In this document: positions 57,576 to 64,000 of the stretch, in pieces | Layout: every line of letters begins with the position of its first letter | How positions within the stretch are numbered: the stretch's first letter is position 1 | DNA from: JAFDVL01 sp963794955 | Lineage (GTDB): Bacteria; Acidobacteriota; Blastocatellia; RBC074 | Assembly: GCA_963794955.1 (NCBI GenBank) | Contig: CAWCGF010000015.1 | Location: 62,001-126,000 of the forward strand | DNA: 64,000 nucleotides | Direction of reading: 5' to 3' | Translations under genes and position numbers: made by a program | The notes under the pieces: model-generated | Seen by the model: the letters and a program-made list of their open reading frames with translations, nothing else | Told to the model about the DNA's origin: nothing | The model's database searches: none

Positions 57576-57890
57576 AGAATCCTCAAGAGTAGTGGAAAAG
57601 TTTTGATGGGAAGAAGCGAGAATGTAATCGCAACAGACAGGTTTGGCAATGGCCAGCCAGCAGTTGGTCATGGGTCATTGGTCGGGAGTCTAACAGTCAT
57701 GGCGAATGACAAGTGACCAATGTCAATATCCAATGACAACCGTGTTTTGATTTTTTTTTGCCGTGTGTCTTGAGTTTTGTCAAAATTTGCCGATAAAGCT
57801 ATGGTAAAGGTGACGACGGCAAGCATCGGCATCCGAGTTGCACAGCCATTATTAACACGCCTAAGACTAGCACCGCGAAAGGATCAGACC
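57576..57890. other. Intergenic region upstream of flagellin
   Basis: 315 bases with no gene. CATTGGTC (57676-57683) and GACCAATG (57715-57722) are an 8-bp inverted pair within TCATTGG-rich sequence, a style also seen at about 48210-48260. The flagellin promoter is at 57770-57796. Confidence 0.55.
57770..57796 (+). promoter_or_regulatory. Sigma-28 (FliA/SigD)-type promoter for flagellin
   Basis: -10 GCCGATAA (57789-57796) matches the consensus exactly. -35 TTGAGTTT (57770-57777) matches TAAAGTTT at 6 of 8, with the expected 11-base spacing. 94 bases separate it from the flagellin ATG, leaving a long leader. Confidence 0.85.
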
Positions 57891-59408
57891 ATGTCTGGTT
57901 TCAGTATTGTAAATAATTTAGCTTCCTTGCGCTCACAATCGCTGCTGAACCGCACACACCGTTCTATCGAGAATACCATTGGGCAATTGAGTTCCGGGTT
58001 GCGCATCGACCATGCAGGCGATGACGCCGCAGGGCTGGCCATCGCCAACAAGTTTCGTAGCGACATCGCCGTCCTCAGCCAGGGCATTCGTAACGCGAAT
58101 GATGGCCTTTCGACCTTGCAAATTGTGGATGGGGGCCTCAACACGATCTCGAATTTGCTGGATCGGGCGGCCTCACTTGCGGCGCAATCTGCCTCTGACA
58201 CCTTCAGCGGCAACCGCGCTACGTTACAAAGCGAACTCAGTCAGGCGCTGAACGAAATTACGCGCCAGGCGCAGAATATCGGACTTGTCACAAATGGGAC
58301 AAGTAACCGCGTGCTCACCACGGTGCTGGGCGGCGGCAGCGACATTTTCGCCGCCACTAATTCAAATAACGGTGTCCAGATTGATCTGTCCCAGACGACT
58401 AGCCGCGTGGACGCGACCAGCCTCGGCCTTAGTAATTTGAATATCGGCGGAGTAGGCGGGACAGTGGACGGCATTGGCGGCATCAATTTTACCTCCACCG
58501 CTGCGACGCTCACCGCTGCGGAAATGCTCACGTTTCAGACCGTCGGGCCAACAGGCACCCTACAAAGCTTCAACGTCGCACTGACGGCGGGGCAAACGGC
58601 GAATTCCGTGCTCACGCAACTACAAGCCGACACCAATCTCAAAAGCGCGGGGATCAAGGTCGAATTGCACGGCACACAATTGCGTTTCACCAGTGCCTAC
58701 TTCTATACCGTCGTGTCGAATCAAACCAATGCCAATCAAACAGGTATCGGCACCTTCATGCAAGTCACCAGCGCCGCCAACACGGCTTCCCTGGTCGCCG
58801 TCTCAGCCAGTGCTGCGGCCACGCAAACTCTGGCTTTCACCATCGGCAATAACGGCACGTTCACGCCGCTTTCCTTCGCCACTACCACTTCCAGCACGAC
58901 CAATGCGGCCAACATCGTGACCGCTATCAACGGTAACGCAATGTTACGCGACGCCGGGATTTTCGCCCTGACCACTTCCGACGCCAGTGACACCTATGTC
59001 TTCATCGCTTCGACCAGAAATAACTTCGCGCTCAATGCCGAAAACACCGCCACGGGAGCTGCAAACAATGCTACTTCAGAAGTGGGAGTCATTGACGTAG
59101 TCGCCGGCACTGGCGCGGGCGGCACACAGGGCGCGAAAGCTGCATTGGATGCGCTGCGGGCAGCCATTGTGACATTGGGACAAGTACAAGGCAGCGTGGG
59201 TGCGGGGCAGAACCGATTGACCCAGGCCATTGACCTGGCGACCTCACAGCAAAACAATTTCCAAGCTGCTGAATCACGCATCCGCGATACCGACACGGTG
59301 CAAGCGGCTTCTCAACTCGCTCGCTTAGGCGTGCTCCAACAAGCTGGCGTTGCCGCGCTCGGTCAAGCCAACTCGTCGCTGCGCGGCCTGCTCTCGCTCC
59401 TCAGATAG
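57891..59408 (+). CDS. fliC: Flagellin
   Basis: 505 residues from ATG 57891, preceded by AAAGGA; an upstream in-frame start is rejected. Conserved N-terminal D0/D1 domain (SIVNNLASLRSQSLLNRTHR, GLRIDHAGDDAAGLAIANKF, GLSTLQIVDGGLNTISNLL) and C-terminal D1/D0 (TQAIDLATSQQNNFQAAESR, SQLARLGVLQQAGVAALGQA). The central about 280 residues are Thr/Ala/Asn-rich surface domains. Exported by the flagellar secretion system and assembled into the filament; no other flagellar gene is in the window. Driven by the sigma-28-like promoter upstream. Confidence 0.96.
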   Translation: MSGFSIVNNLASLRSQSLLNRTHRSIENTIGQLSSGLRIDHAGDDAAGLAIANKFRSDIAVLSQGIRNANDGLSTLQIVDGGLNTISNLLDRAASLAAQSASDTFSGNRATLQSELSQALNEITRQAQNIGLVTNGTSNRVLTTVLGGGSDIFAATNSNNGVQIDLSQTTSRVDATSLGLSNLNIGGVGGTVDGIGGINFTSTAATLTAAEMLTFQTVGPTGTLQSFNVALTAGQTANSVLTQLQADTNLKSAGIKVELHGTQLRFTSAYFYTVVSNQTNANQTGIGTFMQVTSAANTASLVAVSASAAATQTLAFTIGNNGTFTPLSFATTTSSTTNAANIVTAINGNAMLRDAGIFALTTSDASDTYVFIASTRNNFALNAENTATGAANNATSEVGVIDVVAGTGAGGTQGAKAALDALRAAIVTLGQVQGSVGAGQNRLTQAIDLATSQQNNFQAAESRIRDTDTVQAASQLARLGVLQQAGVAALGQANSSLRGLLSLLR

Positions 59409-59482
59409 CTCCATCGTAAGCAAGAAAAAGAAATGCCGTAGGTGGGGTAACACAACCAGTCCTACGCTTACTTTCTACTCTA

Positions 59483-59515
59483 AGGGAGAGCAAACGGGAA
59501 CGTTGCTCTCCCTTC
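59483..59515 (+). terminator. Terminator hairpin after flagellin
   Basis: AAGGGAGAGCAA (59483-59494) and its exact complement (59504-59515) with a 9-base loop, between the convergent flagellin and M43 genes. No long T-run follows on the plus strand, so it may serve both directions weakly. Confidence 0.7.
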
Positions 59516-59525
59516 CCAATCTCAG

Positions 59526-60566
59526 TTACAAACCGCGGTAAAGTGTAGCCAGTGCCTCCATGCGCGCGGCTTGCCCTGCGGAGAATTGGCTCATGCAATA
59601 ATCATCCGCGTAGTTCATAAAATTGTTTACCGAATCGCGTCCGGGGTAAGCGATGCCGGTGCAGGAATTGCGCCCTCGTGGACAGCCATAAGCCGGTGAG
59701 CGTTCGGCGGGAGTATCGCTGACATAATCATTGGTGCTCGCGCAGCCGCCTTGAAATGTGTGATAAAGACCGAGCCAGTGCCCGACTTCATGCGTCGCCG
59801 TGTGGCCTTCATTGAAAGGCGCAGCCGAACCACCTGGCAAGGAACTAAATAAACACACCACCCCATCAAGGGTAGGAGCGCTGCTGTAATTCGAAGGGAA
59901 CGTTGCCCAACCGAGCAAGCCGCCTCCAAGGTTCGCCGTGTAAAAATTCAGCACGTTTGCGCCGCTCACACGCAAAGCCGTTTTCGCATCATTTTCGGCC
60001 TGCGTGCCCGGTACCATCGTGTACCAGGTGGCGTCGGTTGTACGATCAACCCCGGCCAGCATAAATTGAAAACGCGTGGCAGCACCGCCCGTCGTGCCGC
60101 TATAGGCATTATTCAATACCGTGATTTGCTCCTGGAGCATAGCAAGCGGCACATCTCCATTGATGATGCCTGAACCATTATTTATGACGTGGAAGTAAAC
60201 GGAAATTGTCGTGGTAGCCACCTCTAACTGCGTCCTGGATGCCTTGTTTCCCTCACGCGTTTGTCTGAACTGCTCCAATCGCTGCTGGATGTCGCGCGCG
60301 TCAATGTCATCAACGGATACCGTAGCGCACCGCGCTCCGCTTTCAATAAAGGCGCTTTTGCTGCGCCACACCACACCATTCAAAGCAAACGGTGCGTTCT
60401 CATCATCCCCGCCTCGGCCTTGCCTTGGCTCGGCTGGCTCGCGTGACTGAGGTTGTCGTGGCAATTGATTTTGCGCATAGATTGCCCGCTTGAGTGGCAG
60501 CAGGACGCCAATCGCGCCCAAGCCAACCAAGCCAAATAGTAAGATTATTCCAGTCTTTCGTTTCAT
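59526..60566 (-). CDS. Secreted M43-family (pappalysin-like) zinc metalloprotease
   Basis: 346 residues. Signal peptide TGIILLFGLVGLGAIGVLLP. Zinc-binding motif THEVGHWLGLYHTF (HExxHxxGxxH) followed by a Met-turn region (SVNNFMNYADDYCMSQFS), as in the pregnancy-associated plasma protein-A family. Upstream pro-region of about 110 residues (ARDIQQRLEQFRQTREG). Cys pairs near the end suggest disulphides, consistent with extracellular location. Substrate unknown. Convergent with flagellin. Confidence 0.93.
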   Translation of the reverse strand: MKRKTGIILLFGLVGLGAIGVLLPLKRAIYAQNQLPRQPQSREPAEPRQGRGGDDENAPFALNGVVWRSKSAFIESGARCATVSVDDIDARDIQQRLEQFRQTREGNKASRTQLEVATTTISVYFHVINNGSGIINGDVPLAMLQEQITVLNNAYSGTTGGAATRFQFMLAGVDRTTDATWYTMVPGTQAENDAKTALRVSGANVLNFYTANLGGGLLGWATFPSNYSSAPTLDGVVCLFSSLPGGSAAPFNEGHTATHEVGHWLGLYHTFQGGCASTNDYVSDTPAERSPAYGCPRGRNSCTGIAYPGRDSVNNFMNYADDYCMSQFSAGQAARMEALATLYRGL

Positions 60567-60856
60567 GATTTTGTCTCCTGGGGTTGTATCGTCTTGGCAG
60601 AAATGGCCAGGGAGAGGAATTGCCGCTATCAGGCGCAGGATTGCGCAGCAGCGTAGACATTAGACTTATCGGCAGTCCGCAGAAAATCTTGAAGGGCACG
60701 AGTCCCCGCACAGCTTTACTTTTTCTTGCCAGCTACAGCATCGCCTGAGAGGGAGCGCGTTTCGTGCAAACTTTATCTGCGGGGAAGTGCCGCGCCCCAT
60801 TGGAAAAATGAACTTCTCAGGCTACCATTGGCGCATTCTCAAGGAGGTTAAGAAAC

Positions 60857-61228
60857 GTGCCGAACCCTTTTGCAATTAGCACTACACATCAAAACAACAT
60901 TACGATTATTACCCTGGATGGGTTTGTTGATGCCCACACTGCCCCACAATTTGAGAGTGTGATCCAAACGGAGTTGGAAGCCGGGAACGTTCGCATCATC
61001 GTGGATTGCAGCAAACTCAATTACATCTCGTCCGCCGGACTAGGGGTCTTCATGAGCTTCATCGAAGAAGTGCGTGACCTGGGCGGCGACATCAAGATTA
61101 GTGGCCTTGTTCCCAAAGTCAGACATACGTTTGAAATTCTCGGCTTTCATGATTTGTTCGAAATGTTGGAGGATATGAATTCTGCGCTCGCCAGCTTTTC
61201 TGCAGCGCATTCGGCGAAGGAGGGCTAA
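60857..61228 (+). CDS. STAS-domain anti-anti-sigma factor (RsbV/SpoIIAA-like)
   Basis: 123 residues, GTG start 60857 after AAGGAGG (60841-60847). STAS fold with the phosphorylatable serine in DCSKLNYISSAGLGVFMS. Binds the anti-sigma kinase when unphosphorylated, freeing a sigma factor or other target. First gene of the partner-switching module: its stop is directly followed by the kinase ATG (61229), then by a PP2C phosphatase. Confidence 0.94.
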   Translation: MPNPFAISTTHQNNITIITLDGFVDAHTAPQFESVIQTELEAGNVRIIVDCSKLNYISSAGLGVFMSFIEEVRDLGGDIKISGLVPKVRHTFEILGFHDLFEMLEDMNSALASFSAAHSAKEG

Positions 61229-61663
61229 ATGGCCGCTATTGAACGTACTTTCACGTTACAAGTGCCTTCATCCACGGAAAACCTGGCGTTGATCCGCGAG
61301 TTCGTCACAACCGTCGGTCAACAAGCCGGGATGAGTGACGCCGAAATCGGTAAAATCGAACTGGCTGTGGACGAAGCTTGCGCCAACGTCATCGAACACG
61401 CCTATGGTCACGATGTCTCGAAAGAAGTAGTGATCCGCGCGTATATTGATGATGATGCCATCACCTTTACCATCGTGGATTCCGGCAAAGGCTTCGATCC
61501 GTCCAAAATCCCGCAGGAAGAACTCGAAAAGCTCATTCAAGAACGCAAAGACGGCGGTCTTGGCATGCGGCTGATCAAAAACCTGATGGATGAAGTGAAC
61601 TACGAAATCGTGCCTGGTCAGAAGAACGAATTGCGCATGATTAAACGCATTCGCAAGAGTTAG
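61229..61663 (+). CDS. Anti-sigma-factor serine kinase (RsbW/SpoIIAB-like)
   Basis: 144 residues, GHKL ATPase fold: N-box ELAVDEACANVIEHAYG, VDSGKGFDPSKIP and the G-box KDGGLGMRLIKNLMDEVNY. Phosphorylates the adjacent STAS protein and captures its target (sigma factor) when the STAS protein is phosphorylated. Abuts the STAS gene without spacing. The target sigma factor is not encoded nearby. Confidence 0.94.
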   Translation: MAAIERTFTLQVPSSTENLALIREFVTTVGQQAGMSDAEIGKIELAVDEACANVIEHAYGHDVSKEVVIRAYIDDDAITFTIVDSGKGFDPSKIPQEELEKLIQERKDGGLGMRLIKNLMDEVNYEIVPGQKNELRMIKRIRKS

Positions 61664-61677
61664 TTTTTGCCACAGAG

Positions 61678-61763
61678 AAGCCGTTAGCTGTTCGCCGTTA
61701 GCCATTAGCCAAAGCGATTGTTCTGGCGAAGAGCTAACGGCGAACAGCTAACAGCTTATTTTT
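61678..61763 (+). promoter_or_regulatory. Large hairpin before the phosphatase gene, possible attenuator
   Basis: Arm 61678-61702 (AAGCCGTTAGCTGTTCGCCG and 5 more bases) and arm 61733-61757 are a 25-bp inverted pair with one mismatch and a 30-base loop. TTATTTTT follows at once, then ATG 61764. Stem plus T-run makes a strong intrinsic terminator, and no Shine-Dalgarno is left outside the stem. It could attenuate or gate the phosphatase relative to the STAS-kinase genes. Confidence 0.7.
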
Positions 61764-63410
61764 ATGCCTCAATCGTTTGGAACCTCCCATTTAGAAGCGT
61801 TACTGGAATCGGCACAATTGTTGCACGCCTCGTTAGACCTCAACGATTTGCTAAAACATTTACTGCGGACGGTAATGGGTCGGCTGGTCGTGGGCAAAGG
61901 CTTAATCGCGGTCGAGCAGGATGGCGCACCGCGTCTTGCCCTGGTCAGAGGCTTTCCCAAACTGAAAGTCGGAGACATCTTTGACCCGAATGACGTGCGA
62001 GAGGCCGGCGTGGCGCTGCTGTTACCCATCGGTGATGAAACGCAGCCCATTGGTTATTTAGGCATTGGACGCCCAGCTAAAGGCGATGTGGAAGGTGAAG
62101 AGATCGAATTCCTCAACGCCCTGCTCGGCATCGCGGCCAGCGGCATCGAAAATGCGCGGGCCCACACCGAAGCACAAAAGCTCAATCAAGACCTTGATCA
62201 AAAAGTGCAGGAGTTGCGCGCGCTGCTGGATTTAGTCCGCGGACTGACTTCGGCGATTGAGCCGGAAGAGATCGCCCAACTCCTGGCGCTGACCTTGGCC
62301 GGACGTTGGGCCGTGCGGAAATATGCCGTCGCGGCCTGGAAAGAAGGACATCAGATCGTCACCCGGCAAAAAGGCTTTGAGCTAAATCACATTGATGAGT
62401 GCAAGCAACTACTTGACACGTTGCCTGAAGCCATTGCGATGACAAGCTTCCTGGATTGCACTTTCAAAGAGTTCATCCTTAATCAACAAGGTGAATTGTT
62501 TTTCCCAATTCGCTCCAACGACATCACCAGCGGCGGCTTCGTTATTCTTGGCCCGCGCCCTGGTAAACTCATCTTCAGCGAAGCCGATTACGAATTTGGC
62601 GCGGGTCTGGTCGCGCAAGCTGCCGTCGCCTTTGACAATTCCTGGTACATCAAAGAAACGATTCAACGCAAAAAAATCGAACAGGAATTGGAACTGGCTG
62701 CCACGATTCAAACCACCTTATTTCCAGCGGCCATGCCGCGGCTAAAGAACTTCGATTTAGCTGCCCGCAATCGTCCGGCGCGGCAATGCGGGGGCGATTA
62801 TTATGATGCGTTGCCTGTAGCGGCGACCACTGAAAATGATCCGCATTTGATTTGTGTCGCCGACGTTTCCGGTAAAGGCTTACCGGCTTCGTTGCTGATG
62901 AGCAATATCCAAGCGACGTTGCGCGCCTTGCTCGGTCGCATTCCCGCGCTAACAGAATTGGCGGCGCATACAAATGAATTGTTGTTCGCAACCACGCCAT
63001 CGAACAAATACGTGACTGGCGTGCTGCTACAAATTGATCCCGTTACGGGCAAATGCGTTTATGTAAGCGCCGGTCATACCGATTGTTTGTTACTACGCGC
63101 CAATGGCGAAGCAGAATGGATCAAAGCGACGGGCACGCCGCTCGGCTTGATTTCAAATATGCCCTACGAAGAAGAGAGTTTTGTCGTGCACCCAGGTGAC
63201 ATCATCGCCTTGTTTTCTGACGGCGTGCCCGAAGCGCAAGACATCAACGAAGAAGAATACGGCGAGCAACACGTCGCCGATTTCATGCGCGGCATTGCCC
63301 ACGAATCCGCCACTGTGATCGTAGCGAAAATCTTTGATGAAATTGACCGCTTTGCCGGAGCCGCGCCGCAATATGATGACATCACCTTGTTTGTGCTAAA
63401 ACGATTGTAG
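61764..63410 (+). CDS. GAF-containing PP2C (SpoIIE/RsbU-type) phosphatase
   Basis: 548 residues, soluble. Two GAF-like sensor regions (residues about 10-130 and 155-300), a coiled coil (AQKLNQDLDQKVQELRALLD), then the PP2C domain at about 315-548 with canonical motifs RPARQCGGDYYDAL, CVADVSGKGLPASLLMS, LFSDGVPEAQD and APQYDDITLFVL. Dephosphorylates the STAS protein encoded three genes upstream, releasing the partner. The GAF input is unknown. Same orientation as the STAS-kinase pair but separated by the hairpin. Confidence 0.93.
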   Translation: MPQSFGTSHLEALLESAQLLHASLDLNDLLKHLLRTVMGRLVVGKGLIAVEQDGAPRLALVRGFPKLKVGDIFDPNDVREAGVALLLPIGDETQPIGYLGIGRPAKGDVEGEEIEFLNALLGIAASGIENARAHTEAQKLNQDLDQKVQELRALLDLVRGLTSAIEPEEIAQLLALTLAGRWAVRKYAVAAWKEGHQIVTRQKGFELNHIDECKQLLDTLPEAIAMTSFLDCTFKEFILNQQGELFFPIRSNDITSGGFVILGPRPGKLIFSEADYEFGAGLVAQAAVAFDNSWYIKETIQRKKIEQELELAATIQTTLFPAAMPRLKNFDLAARNRPARQCGGDYYDALPVAATTENDPHLICVADVSGKGLPASLLMSNIQATLRALLGRIPALTELAAHTNELLFATTPSNKYVTGVLLQIDPVTGKCVYVSAGHTDCLLLRANGEAEWIKATGTPLGLISNMPYEEESFVVHPGDIIALFSDGVPEAQDINEEEYGEQHVADFMRGIAHESATVIVAKIFDEIDRFAGAAPQYDDITLFVLKRL

Positions 63411-63423
63411 CTCGGTACAAAAC

Positions 63424-64000
63424 ATGATTTCACGCCGTCACTTTATTCCCATACTTACTGCTGCCGTCCTCTCCACCTCGAGTTCCCTATCGGCAAAATC
63501 ACCGGCCCGTTCCCTCCGCTTAGGCGGCCCGATTTTTCTCAAAAGCGATGACCCTGTCGAACTCGCGCGGGAACATCGGCGTCTGGGGTACAGCGCCGCG
63601 TATTGCCCGAATGTCAAACTGGCCGAGACAGAAAAACTCAAAGCGATTGAAAAAGCCTTTGCCGCAGAAAATGTCGTCATTGCCGAAGTCGGCGCATGGC
63701 GCAATATGCTCGAAGCAGACGCAACCAAGCGACGTGAGAACTTGGACTACATCATCGAACGCCTCGCCATTGCTGAAGCCGTCAACGCACGCAACTGCGT
63801 TGACATCGCGGGGTCATTCAATCCGAAGCAATGGGATGGCCCCGACCCGCGCAATGTCACGCAAGAATACTTCGACGCGACCGTCGAAAATTGCCGCAAG
63901 GTGATAGATGCCGTGAAGCCCAAACGCACGAAGTTTACGATTGAGATGATGGGCTGGAGTTTGCCCGATAGCCCGGATGCCTATGTGCGGCTCTTCAAAG
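63424..64000 (+). CDS. Tat-exported TIM-barrel sugar isomerase/epimerase-like protein (partial)
   Basis: Runs off the end of the window; 192 codons are visible. ATG 63424, 14 bases after the phosphatase stop. Twin-arginine-like leader MISRRHFIPILTAAVLSTSS. The mature part (LRLGGPIFLKSDDPVELARE, LGYSAAYCPNVKL, AEVGAWRNMLEAD, KRRENLDYIIERLAIAEAVN, KFTIEMMGW) fits the xylose-isomerase-like TIM barrel / AP-endonuclease-2 superfamily. Probable sugar isomerase or epimerase; the substrate is unknown. Not in the partner-switching logic, just a neighbour. Confidence 0.8.
   Translation, partial: MISRRHFIPILTAAVLSTSSSLSAKSPARSLRLGGPIFLKSDDPVELAREHRRLGYSAAYCPNVKLAETEKLKAIEKAFAAENVVIAEVGAWRNMLEADATKRRENLDYIIERLAIAEAVNARNCVDIAGSFNPKQWDGPDPRNVTQEYFDATVENCRKVIDAVKPKRTKFTIEMMGWSLPDSPDAYVRLFK

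Noticed and set aside
1..64000. CRISPR array, tRNA or rRNA genes, prophage
   Set aside because: No regularly spaced direct repeats, no cloverleaf or rRNA-like sequence and no phage structural genes were seen.

Overview
The window looks like a chromosomal piece of an Acidobacteriota genome, most likely class Blastocatellia. This is inferred from gene content, because no rRNA or tRNA is present. Supporting content: a TonB-dependent receptor with an N-terminal carboxypeptidase-regulatory-like domain, a membrane-tethered winged-helix protein of the kind common in that phylum, a VWFA-related protein of the acidobacterial type, a beta-propeller (Reg_prop) sensor kinase, many SpoIIE-type PP2C phosphatases, type IV pilus minor pseudopilins and a flagellin. 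Base composition is moderately GC-rich by eye. I see no prophage, plasmid backbone or CRISPR array.

Layout. 1-5067: partial TonB-dependent receptor, divergent winged-helix/TM protein, M23 endopeptidase. 5449-10797: metabolic run ispG - asd - lysC - small zinc-ribbon protein - thrC (isoprenoid precursor plus aspartate-family amino acids). 10800-15050: accessory, decayed stretch with an IS3-family remnant, broken ORFs, a 147-bp MITE-like element with 8-bp direct repeats, palindromic repeats and a frameshifted secreted protein. 15056-18897: VWFA-related protein, cytochrome c/copper monooxygenase-like protein, DUF4097-like protein. 19096-25770: diguanylate cyclase response regulator, large hybrid kinase, RNase R. 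25858-30301: pseudopilin operon whose last gene (pilX-like) is riddled with frameshifts. 30595-33586: lipid kinase, TPR protein, Bax-inhibitor-1 protein. 33879-41413: three membrane-bound SpoIIE phosphatases. 41706-47940: very large LamG/Ig-like/FG-GAP surface protein (frameshifted) and a lone receiver. 48446-52125: propeller sensor kinase and its LuxR-type regulator. 52268-57575: DUF885 protein, SUMF1-like and caspase-like genes, Tat-exported enolase-superfamily enzyme. 57770-60566: flagellin with a sigma-28-like promoter, M43 protease. 60857-63410: STAS / anti-sigma kinase / PP2C partner-switching module. 63424-end: partial Tat-type TIM-barrel sugar isomerase-like protein.

Functional theme. 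Outside the ispG-thrC run and RNase R, the window is dominated by signalling (two-component, c-di-GMP, partner switching, at least four PP2C phosphatases) and cell-surface or secreted products. At least seven genes carry frameshifts, several at short G or C runs. Either these are recent pseudogenes or the assembly has indel errors; the sequence alone cannot decide. The best candidates for new biology are the paired membrane PP2C phosphatases with a divergent first member, the caspase-SUMF1 pair, the hairpin between the anti-sigma kinase and its phosphatase, the palindromic repeat family placed just after stop codons, and the MITE-like element.
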